In this document: positions 18,065 through 26,488 of the stretch, piece by piece
Layout: every line of letters begins with the position of its first letter
Numbering within the stretch: position 1 is the stretch's first letter
Assembly (NCBI RefSeq): GCF_030845195.1
Contig: NZ_CP132543.1
Span: 1,071,501-1,135,500 of the forward strand
From: Sanyastnella coralliicola
Lineage (GTDB): Bacteria; Bacteroidota; Bacteroidia; Flavobacteriales_D; Sanyastnellaceae
DNA length: 64,000 nt
Direction of reading: 5' to 3'
Made by a program: the position numbers and the translations under genes
The notes under the pieces: model-generated
Databases searched by the model: none
What the model saw: the letters and a program-made list of their open reading frames with translations, nothing else
Told to the model about the DNA's origin: nothing

Positions 18065-21000
18065 ATGATCCTCATTTTTGATACAGAGACCACGGGACTT
18101 CCGCGAGACTGGAAAGCTCCGATGTCAGATACTGACAACTGGCCACGGCTGGTGCAGTTGGCGTGGCAGCTCCATGAACCAAATGGTAAGCTGGTCTCTC
18201 GAGGGAATATCATTGTTCGCCCTGACGGATTCACGATTCCGTTCAACGCGGCGAAAGTACACGGAATCACCACCGAGCGTGCTGAGCGTGACGGGGAGGA
18301 GCTAACTTCTGTACTTGATGCCTTCCAAGAAGATTTGGCCAAGGCGAAGTACATCGTCGGTCACAATGTGGAGTTCGATATCAACATCGTTGGGTGTGAG
18401 TTGATCCGTGTTGGTCGTCCACCAGAGTTGTTGACGGAAAAGATCGACATTGATTCGAAGGATGAGGCTACTGAGTTCTGTGCGATTCCTGGAGGACGAG
18501 GAGGGAAGTTCAAATGGCCTACACTGACCGAACTGCACCAGAAACTCTTCGGGGTTGGATTCGACGACGCCCACGATGCGGCGTATGATGTGGATGCCAC
18601 TTCTCGTTGTTTCTTCGGGCTAATCACGCACAAAGTGGTGACGCTGGAAGAGATTCCGGATATTTCTCAAGTCAAGTACGAAGCACCCAAGTTAGAGGCG
18701 GCGAATTTTGAAGCGGATAAGCAGGCTACTGATCTCGGTAATGTCGCTAACGCGGAAATCGATCAAGCGCTTGCGGATGAGCCATTCGTGCATTTACATT
18801 GTCACTCCCAGTTCTCCATTCTTCAGGCGGTATCAGACATTAAAAATTTGGTTGCCACAGCGAAAAAAATGGAAATGCCAGCCATTGCCATTAGTGATCA
18901 TGGAAACATGATGGCTGCTTTCACCTTTGTACGCGAAGCGTTGGCCGCCGATATCACGCCCATCGTTGGATGTGAATTCAACCTCTGTCGCAATCGCACG
19001 GATAGAAGTCAAAAAGACGACGGCTATCAAACGGTGGTTTTGGCAAAGAACAAAGCAGGATACCATAACCTGGCGAAGCTCGCCTCCATGGCATACACCG
19101 ATGGATTCTACTACGTGCCTCGAATCGACAAAGAGGCATTACTAGAGTTCAAAGGAGATCTCATTGTGACCACAGGAGGATTGTGGTCTGAGGTTCCTTA
19201 CTTGATTCTGAACGTTGGAGAACAACAGGCAGAAGAGGCTTTCGTCTGGTACAAAGAGCATTTTGGCGACGATTTCTATGCAGAGCTGAACCGCCACGGA
19301 CTGGAAGAAGAGCAAGCAGTGAATGATGTGTTGCTGCGATTCTGCAAGAAGCATGATGTCAAGTACTTCGCTGCCAACAACAGCTACTACACTCGAAAAG
19401 AACAGGCTGAAGCGCACGATATCCTTCTCTGTGTGAAGGATGCTGAAAGCGTAAACAAGCCAAAGAAATATATCGGGAAACGCGGACGAGAGTTCCGTTT
19501 TGGATTCCCGAACGACGAATTCTATGTGAAGTCGCCACAGGAGATGAAGCAGCTATTTGCTGATCTTCCTGAGTCGATCAAAACGACCAATGAAATCGCT
19601 AACAAAATTGAGCGATACGAGTTGGCGCGCGACGTACTTCTTCCAGCCTTCGACATCCCAGAAGAGTTTGTGGATGCGAAAGACGAAGAAGATGGAGGTA
19701 AACGTGGTGAGAACAATTTCCTGCGTCACCTGACCTACGAAGGTGCGAGGAAACGCTACGATGAAATTACTCCAGAAATCGAGGAGCGCTTGGATTTCGA
19801 GTTGGCTACCATTGCCAACACCGGATACCCTGGGTATTTCTTGATTGTACAGGATTTCACCACCAAGGCACGTGAAATGGGGGTGTCGGTAGGACCTGGA
19901 CGTGGATCCGCAGCCGGTTCCGCGGTAGCGTATTGCGTAGGAATCACCAACGTCGACCCTATCAAATACGATCTTCTTTTTGAGCGCTTCCTGAACCCTG
20001 ATCGTGTATCGATGCCTGATATCGATATCGACTTCGACGACGAAGGACGTCAGAAAGTAATTGACTACGTAATCGAGAAGTACGGTGCAAATCAAGTAGC
20101 GCAAATCATCACCTATGGTACCATGGCGGCGAAGTCATCTGTACGTGATACAGCGCGTGTACTTGAATTGCCATTGCCAGATGCGGATCGTCTAGCCAAA
20201 CTCATCCCAGATATCAAGCTGGGGAAACTCTTCAAGCTGGAAGGGAAGGAGCTTAGCGATAAGCTAAAAGGGAATAAAGAGGAAGTAGACAAAGCCAAGA
20301 TGTTCAAAGAATTGGCGAATGGAAATGACCTCGAAGCACGCACGATCAATACCGCGCGTGTTCTAGAAGGAACGGTGCGAAACACCGGAATTCACGCCTG
20401 TGGGGTAATCATCACCCCAGACGATATTTCCAACTTCGTTCCGATTGCCACGGCTAAAGATTCAGCCATGGCCTGTACGCAGTTCGACAACGCCGTTGCA
20501 GAAGACGCCGGTCTATTGAAGATGGACTTCCTCGGACTGAAGACCTTGACGCTGATCAAGGATGCGGTAAAGAACGTGAAGGAGCGCCACGGTGTTGATT
20601 TGGATCCAGACAGCTTCCCATTGGATGACGTTCCGACCTATGAACTCTTCCAGCGTGGTGAAACCGTAGGTATCTTCCAGTACGAATCTGCCGGGATGCA
20701 GAAGTACATGAAAGAGCTGAAGCCGACGGTCTTCGCCGATCTCATCGCCATGAACGCCCTGTATCGTCCAGGACCGTTGGAGTACATTCCTTCGTTCATT
20801 CGACGTAAGCACGGTCAAGAGGAAATTACTTACGACCTCGAAGACATGCGCGAGTACCTGGAAGAGACCTACGGAATTACGGTCTATCAGGAGCAGGTGA
20901 TGTTGCTCTCGCAGAGCTTGGCAGGATTTACAAAAGGTGAAGCCGATACCCTGCGTAAAGCGATGGGTAAGAAGAAGTTGGATCTTCTTGCGAAGCTGAA

Positions 21001-22333
21001 GCCGAAGTTCCTTGACCAAGGAAATGAACGCGGGCACGATCGCGAGATTCTTGAGAAAGTATGGAAAGACTGGGAGGCCTTCGCGAGTTACGCCTTCAAC
21101 AAGTCGCACTCTACATGTTACGCTTGGGTAGCTTATCAAACGGCTTACCTGAAAGCCAACTACCCAGAAGAGTACATGGCTTCTGTGCTTTCGAATAACA
21201 TGAATGATATTAAGTCGGTGACCTTCTTCATGGAGGAATGCCGACGTATGGGAATTCCTGTACTAGGTCCAGATGTCAATGAATCAGCCTACAAGTTCCG
21301 CGTGAACGACGAAGGAGCGATTCGTTTCGGACTTGGCGCTATGCGCGGAGTAGGAGGTGGAGCGGTGAACAGCATCGTTGAAAACCGCCAGGAGTCGCGC
21401 TACACCAGCATCTTTGATTTCTCATGCAAGATCAACTTGAAAGACTGCAATAAGCGTGTGTTCGAAAGCCTCGCCCTCGGTGGAGCTTTCGACAGCTTTG
21501 ATGATGGGAAGCGTTCACAGTACTTCGCTCCAGATGAGAAGGGAAGAACAGTGATTGAAAACGCCATCCGTTATGGAAACGCGATGCAGGAGGCAGAGAA
21601 CTCTTCGCAGACAAGTCTCTTTGGAGAATCAGCTGATGTAGAGATTCCAGAACCACGCATTCCGGAAGCTGAAGAGTGGATGGTCTTGGATAAGTTGAAC
21701 AAGGAGAAAGAAGTCGTAGGAATCTACATTTCCGGACATCCTTTGGATGACTTCCGAGTGGAAATGGAACACTTTTGTACTTCAGGTGGGATGAAGGTCT
21801 TGCTAGACATTGACAGCCATAAAGGCAGAGAACTGTCATTCGGTGGCATGGTCACGGCAGTAGAGCATCGCACGGCCAAGAATGGTAAGCCTTATGGGAA
21901 TTTCACCATTGAAGATTACGAGCACTCAGAGCGCTTCTTCCTCTTTGGTGATGACTACATCCGATTCCGCGAGTACTTGGTTGAACATTGGTTCTTGTAC
22001 TTGAAAGGAACGGTTCGCGAGAAGCCATTTAGAGATACCGGGGAGCTGGAGTACAAGATCTCCCATGTTGAGCTATTGGCAGACGTTCGCGAACGAATGA
22101 ACAGCGAGTTGAAGGTAACTGTTGACCTTGCTCAGCTCGATGACCGATTAGTAACCGATATTGCATCATTGGTTGAGAAATACCCGGGTAACGTTCCGGT
22201 AACCATGGAGATTCGTGACATTAACGCAGCGATTACCATGCCTGCGAAACGCGCTCGAGTGGAACTCGCCAGTGAATTAGTAGATGAATTAGGAAGGATG
22301 GATGCCATCCGATACCAAATATTAACGAAGTAA
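18065..22333 (+). CDS. dnaE: DNA polymerase III alpha subunit with N-terminal DnaQ-like exonuclease domain
   Basis: 1422 residues. Residues 1-190 are a DEDD exonuclease: DTETTG at 6-11, HNVEFDINI near 100 and a HDAAYDV motif near 175. After a linker comes the PHP domain (from about 240, FVHLHCHSQFS), then the C-family polymerase core with GPGRGSAAGSAVAYC and catalytic Asp652/Asp654 in MPDIDIDF. The fingers, tandem HhH region and an OB domain (FGGMVTAVEHRTAKNGKPY near 1260) follow. It is the replicative polymerase; the fused exonuclease should supply proofreading in cis, unlike E. coli where epsilon is separate. It is not PolC, because the exonuclease is not embedded within a PHP domain and the domain order is exo-PHP-pol. 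Monocistronic with its own promoter. Codons 228-231 carry a variant of the iterated motif (18745-18757). Confidence 0.95.
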   Translation: MILIFDTETTGLPRDWKAPMSDTDNWPRLVQLAWQLHEPNGKLVSRGNIIVRPDGFTIPFNAAKVHGITTERAERDGEELTSVLDAFQEDLAKAKYIVGHNVEFDINIVGCELIRVGRPPELLTEKIDIDSKDEATEFCAIPGGRGGKFKWPTLTELHQKLFGVGFDDAHDAAYDVDATSRCFFGLITHKVVTLEEIPDISQVKYEAPKLEAANFEADKQATDLGNVANAEIDQALADEPFVHLHCHSQFSILQAVSDIKNLVATAKKMEMPAIAISDHGNMMAAFTFVREALAADITPIVGCEFNLCRNRTDRSQKDDGYQTVVLAKNKAGYHNLAKLASMAYTDGFYYVPRIDKEALLEFKGDLIVTTGGLWSEVPYLILNVGEQQAEEAFVWYKEHFGDDFYAELNRHGLEEEQAVNDVLLRFCKKHDVKYFAANNSYYTRKEQAEAHDILLCVKDAESVNKPKKYIGKRGREFRFGFPNDEFYVKSPQEMKQLFADLPESIKTTNEIANKIERYELARDVLLPAFDIPEEFVDAKDEEDGGKRGENNFLRHLTYEGARKRYDEITPEIEERLDFELATIANTGYPGYFLIVQDFTTKAREMGVSVGPGRGSAAGSAVAYCVGITNVDPIKYDLLFERFLNPDRVSMPDIDIDFDDEGRQKVIDYVIEKYGANQVAQIITYGTMAAKSSVRDTARVLELPLPDADRLAKLIPDIKLGKLFKLEGKELSDKLKGNKEEVDKAKMFKELANGNDLEARTINTARVLEGTVRNTGIHACGVIITPDDISNFVPIATAKDSAMACTQFDNAVAEDAGLLKMDFLGLKTLTLIKDAVKNVKERHGVDLDPDSFPLDDVPTYELFQRGETVGIFQYESAGMQKYMKELKPTVFADLIAMNALYRPGPLEYIPSFIRRKHGQEEITYDLEDMREYLEETYGITVYQEQVMLLSQSLAGFTKGEADTLRKAMGKKKLDLLAKLKPKFLDQGNERGHDREILEKVWKDWEAFASYAFNKSHSTCYAWVAYQTAYLKANYPEEYMASVLSNNMNDIKSVTFFMEECRRMGIPVLGPDVNESAYKFRVNDEGAIRFGLGAMRGVGGGAVNSIVENRQESRYTSIFDFSCKINLKDCNKRVFESLALGGAFDSFDDGKRSQYFAPDEKGRTVIENAIRYGNAMQEAENSSQTSLFGESADVEIPEPRIPEAEEWMVLDKLNKEKEVVGIYISGHPLDDFRVEMEHFCTSGGMKVLLDIDSHKGRELSFGGMVTAVEHRTAKNGKPYGNFTIEDYEHSERFFLFGDDYIRFREYLVEHWFLYLKGTVREKPFRDTGELEYKISHVELLADVRERMNSELKVTVDLAQLDDRLVTDIASLVEKYPGNVPVTMEIRDINAAITMPAKRARVELASELVDELGRMDAIRYQILTK

Positions 22334-22360
22334 CAAGGCATGACAGCCATACAAGAAAAC

Positions 22361-22375
22361 GTGTCACATTGACAC
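22361..22375. promoter_or_regulatory. Perfect inverted repeat GTGTCA-N3-TGACAC upstream of trxA
   Basis: A 6+3+6 palindrome located 22 bp upstream of the -33 box of trxA and 28 bp after dnaE. No T-tract follows, so an operator is more likely than a terminator. The regulator is unknown. Confidence 0.4.
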
Positions 22376-22396
22376 AAAACTTGGAATGGCAAATGT

Positions 22397-22427
22397 TTTG
22401 TTCAGTGGTTTTAAGAATTTACATTTG
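22397..22427 (+). promoter_or_regulatory. Promoter for trxA (TTTG-N19-TACATTTG)
   Basis: A textbook Bacteroidota promoter: -33 TTTG at 22397-22400 and -7 TACATTTG at 22420-22427, spaced 19 bp apart. The ATG is 30 bp downstream. Confidence 0.75.
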
Positions 22428-22456
22428 ATATTCATATATCACGCAAAGCTTGAATT

Positions 22457-22774
22457 ATGGCTGTAGAATTAACAGATGCGAACTTTGAGGAGCTAGTCCT
22501 TAATGCAGATAAACCAGTAATGATCGATTTCTGGGCAGAATGGTGTGGACCATGTCGTATGGTAGCGCCTATCGTGGAAGAAATGCACGGTGAGTACGGA
22601 GAACGTGCCGTTATTGGTAAAGTAAACGTTGACGAAAATCCAGGGATCTCTGCGAAATTCGGGATCCGTAATATCCCAACGATCGTTTTCTTGAAAAACG
22701 GAGAGTTGGTTGATAAATCTGTAGGTGCAGTACCTAAGAATGTACTGACTGAGAAGATTGATAATCTTCTGTAA
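22457..22774 (+). CDS. trxA: Thioredoxin
   Basis: 105 residues, the usual size of a single-domain cytoplasmic thioredoxin. The redox centre WCGPC has its cysteines at 30 and 33. The buried Asp24, the cis-Pro (NIPTI near residue 74) and the KNGELV turn are in their normal places. It reduces protein disulfides using electrons from thioredoxin reductase. It has its own promoter and terminator, so it is monocistronic. Confidence 0.97.
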   Translation: MAVELTDANFEELVLNADKPVMIDFWAEWCGPCRMVAPIVEEMHGEYGERAVIGKVNVDENPGISAKFGIRNIPTIVFLKNGELVDKSVGAVPKNVLTEKIDNLL

Positions 22775-22797
22775 GATTAATAGAATAAGCTTAAAAG

Positions 22798-22826
22798 ATC
22801 CCTCTTATCTTTAGGAGGGATTTTTT
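22798..22826 (+). terminator. Rho-independent terminator of trxA
   Basis: A 7-bp stem (ATCCCTC with GAGGGAT) and short loop followed by six T residues, 23 bp after the trxA stop. Confidence 0.85.
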
Positions 22827-22841
22827 ATACCCATTCTTTTC

Positions 22842-22857
22842 TCGCCTAACGGCGGAA
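22842..22857 (+). repeat. Long-form hairpin motif TCGCCTAACGGCGGAA, intergenic
   Basis: An exact 16-base match to the copy at 41139-41154 inside bshC. The stem CGCC/GGCG encloses TAAC and is followed by GAA, as in the short iterated motif. It lies between the trxA terminator and the DUF58 gene. Confidence 0.7.
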
Positions 22858-22889
22858 CAAATCTCTTGACCTCACGTTATTCCAGGTAG

Positions 22890-23825
22890 ATGGCATTGAA
22901 TATTGACAGACGTTACTTCCAACAGCTCGGACGACTAGAGTTTCTAGCCAAGCAAGCTGTGGAGGGTTTTATCACCGGACTCCATAAAAGTCCATTCCAC
23001 GGATTCTCTGTTGAATTCGCGGAACACCGTCTGTACAATAAGGGTGAATCTACCCGCCACATCGACTGGAAGCTATACGCTCGAACAGAGAAGCTCTTTA
23101 CTAAGCGCTACGAGGAGGAAACAAACCTTCGCTGTCAGCTGGTCATTGACCATTCGAGTTCGATGTATTACCCTGGTCCGGTCTCTGAAGAAGGCAATCA
23201 GTTCAATAAGATCAAGTTCAGCGTTTACGCTGCTGCTGCTTTGATTGAACTCTTTAAACGCCAGCGCGACGCCGTTGGTTTGAGCTTGTTTGCTGACGAA
23301 CTAGATGTGCAGACCAAGGCACGTTCAAGTCAAGCGCACCATCGCTACCTCTATACGCACCTTGAAGAACTGTTGAACACAGTAGGAGAGAAGGAGCAGA
23401 GTAAGACTTTTGCGGTGGATGCTTTACACGCTATCGCGGAACAAGCGAATAAGCGTTCTCTGGTCATCATCTTCTCAGACATGCTTGACAATAGCGGACA
23501 GGCTGATGAGCTCTTTGATGCTCTGCAGCACCTGCGTCATAACAAGCATGAGGTAATCCTCTTCCACGTAGTAGACAAGAAGACAGAGCTTGATTTCGAT
23601 TTCGATAATCGTCCAATGACTTTCGTCGACCTTGAAAGTGGAGATGAAATCAAAGCTAACCCCGTAGATATCCGCGATACTTACCTTGAACAAATGAGTG
23701 CCTTCCATCAAGAATTAAAGGTGCGCTGTGGTCAAAACCACATTGATTTCATCGAGGCAGATATCAACGCCGGAGTCAATCCAATTCTCATGGAGTACAT
23801 GATCAAGCGACAGAAGTTGTATTGA
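22890..23825 (+). CDS. DUF58-family protein (vWA-like)
   Basis: 311 residues. The N-terminal DUF58 signature is present (GFITGLHKSPFHGFSVEFAEHRLYNKGE and STRHIDWKLYARTEKLFTKRYEEETN). A von Willebrand A-like fold follows, with a MIDAS-type DHSSSM motif near residue 91 and a second conserved FSDMLD near 195. DUF58 proteins usually pair with a MoxR AAA+ ATPase and are thought to act in metal insertion or complex assembly; no moxR gene is nearby here, which is less common. Length is normal. A variant of the iterated motif (23429-23441) encodes Ala-Ile-Ala-Glu. No membrane segment is seen. Confidence 0.9.
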   Translation: MALNIDRRYFQQLGRLEFLAKQAVEGFITGLHKSPFHGFSVEFAEHRLYNKGESTRHIDWKLYARTEKLFTKRYEEETNLRCQLVIDHSSSMYYPGPVSEEGNQFNKIKFSVYAAAALIELFKRQRDAVGLSLFADELDVQTKARSSQAHHRYLYTHLEELLNTVGEKEQSKTFAVDALHAIAEQANKRSLVIIFSDMLDNSGQADELFDALQHLRHNKHEVILFHVVDKKTELDFDFDNRPMTFVDLESGDEIKANPVDIRDTYLEQMSAFHQELKVRCGQNHIDFIEADINAGVNPILMEYMIKRQKLY

Positions 23826-23901
23826 TCTGAGAATTCAACTCTCTGAAAATCACCCCCAAGTATCTTATGCCGAAAAAAAAGTGCGTTTAGAGGCGAACTT
23901 T

Positions 23902-23934
23902 TTTGTGTGATTTACGAAGAATGACTTATCTTTG
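23902..23934 (+). promoter_or_regulatory. Promoter (TTTG-N21-TATCTTTG) for the tRNA-Asp transcript
   Basis: -33 TTTG at 23902-23905 and -7 TATCTTTG at 23927-23934 with a 21-bp spacer. No ORF starts nearby on this strand, so the transcript should carry a structured leader of about 115 nt and then tRNA-Asp. Confidence 0.65.
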
Positions 23935-23961
23935 CCACCGCTTTGGAAGCAAAGCGATGTA

Positions 23962-24044
23962 GTATCACAACTGAGATTTACTCTCGGCTTACTTACAAAG
24001 GTTGTGATACATGATTTACAAATTGATGGTTCGGGTATTCCGAA
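23962..24044 (+). other. Structured leader upstream of tRNA-Asp
   Basis: A perfect 10-bp inverted repeat (GTATCACAAC at 23962-23971 with GTTGTGATAC at 24001-24010) encloses 29 nt, and a second small hairpin (TTCGG-GTATT-CCGAA, near 24030-24044) follows. It does not fold as a tRNA by eye. It could be a processing element or an independent small RNA. Confidence 0.4.
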
Positions 24045-24058
24045 CAGGTTTGTAAAAT

Positions 24059-24132
24059 GGTCTGGTAGTTCAGTTGGTTAGAATACCTGCCTGTCACGCA
24101 GGGGGTCGCGAGTTCGAGTCTCGTCCAGACCG
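24059..24132 (+). tRNA. tRNA-Asp (GTC)
   Basis: A 74-nt cloverleaf. The acceptor GGTCTGG pairs with CCAGACC. The anticodon stem CCTGC/GCAGG closes the loop CTGTCAC with anticodon GTC. The T arm contains TTCGAGT. A G discriminator follows and no CCA is encoded. The last nine bases and the trailer are duplicated at 26065. Confidence 0.95.
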
Positions 24133-24144
24133 CTGAAACTTGAA

Positions 24145-24176
24145 AGAGCTCTCGGGAAACCGGGGGCTCTTTTTTT
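24145..24176 (+). terminator. Rho-independent terminator of tRNA-Asp
   Basis: An 11-bp stem (starting AGAGC, closing GCTCT, with two G-T pairs) capped by a GAAA tetraloop and followed by a seven-T run. A near-identical copy occurs at about 26086. Confidence 0.9.
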
Positions 24177-24183
24177 GTGCAAT

Positions 24184-24414
24184 GTGGAACGCGGAACGCA
24201 GATTGCAGATCGCGGTAGAAAAAGCAACGGATGCCGGACGCCGGATGCCGGAATTGGTAAGCTGTATGCGGTAGGCAGTATGCGGCATACAGAACGCAGA
24301 CCTCGGTGTTATGGGCAACGGATGCCGGACGCCGGACGCCGGGAATAGTAAGCAGTATGCGGTAGGCGGTATGCCGTTCTTTTCGAACCACGAACCACGA
24401 ACCACGAACCAATC
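24184..24414. repeat. Heptad island 2
   Basis: From GTGGAAC at 24184 the sequence can be cut into consecutive 7-mers with profile GCNGNAN (GCGGAAC, GCAGATT, GCCGGAC, GCTGTAT, GCAGTAT). At least 22 are in one register, until a single inserted G near 24343. The end is a different heptad, AACCACG three times (about 24385-24408). It directly follows the tRNA terminator. Confidence 0.9.
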
Positions 24415-24435
24415 TTCTAGGTGATTCAACTACAA

Positions 24436-25938
24436 TTATTCGATAACGACGGGAGAAGTGCTATAGAACCCACTATCAGCTCTTAGCGTTAGAAGATAAT
24501 AGCCGGTTGGGACATCGTCTACTTCAATTTGATAAGTAGGAGCATTGGAATTTGAGACTAGATTCGTTCGAAGAACCAGTCTTCCTCGCAAGTCGATGAG
24601 TTCAGCGGTCAATACACCCGTGATGTTCCTGGAAAGGTCTATGTTAATTTGGTTTGAGGCTGGATTAGGATAAATGGTCATTTCAGAATAAGATGGTTCA
24701 TCGTTTAGCCCAATACTGCATCCGGGAATAATACATCCAAACTCATCGGTTCTGACTATCCATGAATTTCGGTCAGCACCAAAGAGGTCGGTGCCGCCAA
24801 GTACGAAGCCTCCGTCATCAAGTCGTTTTAAATCCATGAATTGATAAACAGGATAGTATTCTTCAGAAGGCAGTTCGTAAGCAAATGTTCTGGTCCAAAT
24901 AGTTTCACCTTCATAGCTCAATTTAGTCAGTGCCCCTTGTTGTTGAATGCCACTAATCGCTGAGCATCCAGCTGCGTAGATTGCATCCTCCTCTAAGATG
25001 ATCTCATTGTATCGGCAATAAGTGCATGTTGGATTTTCCTGGTCGAACTGAGTCCACAATACTTCCCCGTCGGGAGATATTTTTGTGATACTCGGCCAAC
25101 CTCGTTCTTGAATTGGGTACTCTGGATTTACAAAGGAACCAACGTATATCGATCCATCTTCATGAACTTTGAGTGCGGCTTGGAAATTGTCAAAACTCAT
25201 ATCCCATTGATCATCCTCGATTTCAACAGCCCATTCAAGTTCACCTTGGTGGGAGAGCTTCATTACATACGGATCGGTGTCGTTTCCGTCAAAAACGACC
25301 GGTTCATTAGAGCCTCCTAAATAAACACCATCTTCCGTGACATCAATGTGCCACATTAAATCGTCGGTATTGTCTGTATCTACCCAAAACGGTCCATCTA
25401 ATAGTTGACCTTCAAGATCGGTCACGACGAATCCAGGATAAATCAGATCTCCTGAACCCTCAGAAGTATCAGAATCTTCGAGATAATACGCTTCAAGAAG
25501 AATATAGAGTTTGTTATCAAAGACTTTACAAGCGTGAGCAACATGCCAAAGACTATCATTAATGACCGCCAAGTCAATTTCATATTCAATGTTCAAGTTT
25601 GGGTTGACCTTGATCAGCTTCGGCAAATTTTCAATATATCCAGCTCCAGCAATATAGATGTTACCTTCTTCATCCATTGAAGTTCCTGCTCTCCATCCAA
25701 CATACATAAAAATGTCAGTGAGAAGTTGATCTTGCATTTCACCAGAATCTTCGTCGAATTTGGTAATGGCTAGTTCGGGATACCATTCAATGGCATAAAT
25801 GCTTCCGTTGAATTGCTCTAAAGAGCGTACTTCGTTGGTATTTCCGAATTCACCGATGTTGTAATAAAGTTCAAATCCTTGGGCCTGAATTTGTACAGAC
25901 CCAAGGATGAATAATATGGAAATAATCAGTCGAATCAT
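24436..25938 (-). CDS. Secreted beta-propeller-like protein with type A T9SS sorting domain
   Basis: 500 residues; signal peptide ends VQIQAQ. The body is built from repeated strands typical of SBBP/PQQ-like propellers that compare measured or logged values (TKFDEDSGEM, GNIYIAGAGY, VYLGGSNEPV, SIYVGSFVNP, GGFVLGGTDL). The C-terminal 75 residues form a T9SS type A domain (MTIYPNPASNQINIDL, LIDLRGRLVLR, TGYYLLTLRA). No enzyme motif is visible. Its ATG overlaps the TGA of a truncated upstream gene (25935-26093), showing it was once the second gene of an operon whose first gene has been lost. Its own promoter is therefore uncertain. Confidence 0.85.
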   Translation of the reverse strand: MIRLIISILFILGSVQIQAQGFELYYNIGEFGNTNEVRSLEQFNGSIYAIEWYPELAITKFDEDSGEMQDQLLTDIFMYVGWRAGTSMDEEGNIYIAGAGYIENLPKLIKVNPNLNIEYEIDLAVINDSLWHVAHACKVFDNKLYILLEAYYLEDSDTSEGSGDLIYPGFVVTDLEGQLLDGPFWVDTDNTDDLMWHIDVTEDGVYLGGSNEPVVFDGNDTDPYVMKLSHQGELEWAVEIEDDQWDMSFDNFQAALKVHEDGSIYVGSFVNPEYPIQERGWPSITKISPDGEVLWTQFDQENPTCTYCRYNEIILEEDAIYAAGCSAISGIQQQGALTKLSYEGETIWTRTFAYELPSEEYYPVYQFMDLKRLDDGGFVLGGTDLFGADRNSWIVRTDEFGCIIPGCSIGLNDEPSYSEMTIYPNPASNQINIDLSRNITGVLTAELIDLRGRLVLRTNLVSNSNAPTYQIEVDDVPTGYYLLTLRADSGFYSTSPVVIE

Positions 25939-26093
25939 TTGACATGTACCACTTTAGTGGCGGCTACTTTGACATCATCCCAGAACATGGTAATGATGTA
26001 TACCCCAACTGGAGTGTTGCTTAAATCTACGTCATTAGCGGCAATGTTGGTATTCCTAGAATTATCCAGACCGCTGAAACTTGAAAAGAGCTC
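25935..26093 (-). pseudogene. Truncated remnant: C-terminal T9SS sorting domain only
   Basis: Minus-strand frame reading NIAANDVDLSNTPVG, VYIITMFWDD and KVAATKVVHVK before TGA at 25935-25937. This is the conserved end of a type A T9SS sorting domain. Upstream it runs straight into the copied 3' end of tRNA-Asp (from 26065 outward) and meets a stop at 26094-26096. No plausible start exists. The stop overlaps the ATG of the propeller gene (ATGA), so an operon partner was cut off by the duplication. Confidence 0.8.
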
Positions 26094-26125
26094 TTAGGAA
26101 ACCGGGGGCTCTTTTTTTGTGCAAT
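26065..26125 (+). repeat. Duplicated tRNA-Asp 3' end plus terminator
   Basis: From 26065 the sequence repeats the tRNA-Asp 3' end (TCCAGACC G), its trailer, the terminator hairpin and the T-run found from 24124. It has a handful of changes and continues into heptad island 3, itself a copy of island 2. The two copies are 1941 bp apart in direct orientation and bracket the propeller gene. No integrase or transposase lies between them. Confidence 0.85.
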
Positions 26126-26345
26126 GTGGTACGCGGAACGCAGATTGCAGATCGCGGTAGAAAAAGCAACGGATGCCGGACGCCGGAATTGGTAAGCTGT
26201 ATGCAGTAGGCAGTATGCGGCATACAGATCGCAGAACGCAGATCCCGGTAGTACAGGCAACGGACGCCGGACGCCGGACGCCGGAAAAAAAACACCCCCC
26301 TCTACAGAGCCCCCTCCGTCCACAGTCCACAGTCCACCGTCTACC
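26126..26345. repeat. Heptad island 3
   Basis: 23 heptads in unbroken register from 26126 to 26286 (GTGGTAC, GCGGAAC, GCAGATT, GCAGATC, GCGGTAG and so on to GCCGGAA). After an A/C-rich break, a CCGTCCA/CAGTCCA run occupies 26316-26343. The first 85 bp repeat island 2 almost exactly. Confidence 0.9.
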
Positions 26346-26488
26346 GGTAAAGTCGTATCTTTAAACTACACCAAACCAAACACTAACGTCAGATTCAACT
26401 ACCGCTCCTTTCCGTAGCGACGATGTCGTTACCCGTCTTGCTGGTTCTTGGGAGGTGATGGTAGAGAGGATTGAACTAACCTGATCGT

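Noticed and set aside
19553-21139. Antisense frames of 183 and 208 residues within dnaE
   Set aside because: They are shadows of the polymerase reading frame, which has full family support.
23993-24429. Open frames antisense to tRNA-Asp and heptad island 2
   Set aside because: They read through the tRNA, its terminator and heptads; proteins resemble those from the other islands.
24059-26065. Complete integrative element inserted at tRNA-Asp
   Set aside because: Direct repeats are present but there is no integrase, excisionase, relaxase or phage gene between them; only a decayed or copy-based origin is possible.
26027-26330. Three overlapping minus-strand frames over island 3
   Set aside because: Artefacts of the heptad register. 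Only the short T9SS-like tail in one frame (25935-26093) is meaningful, and it is a remnant.
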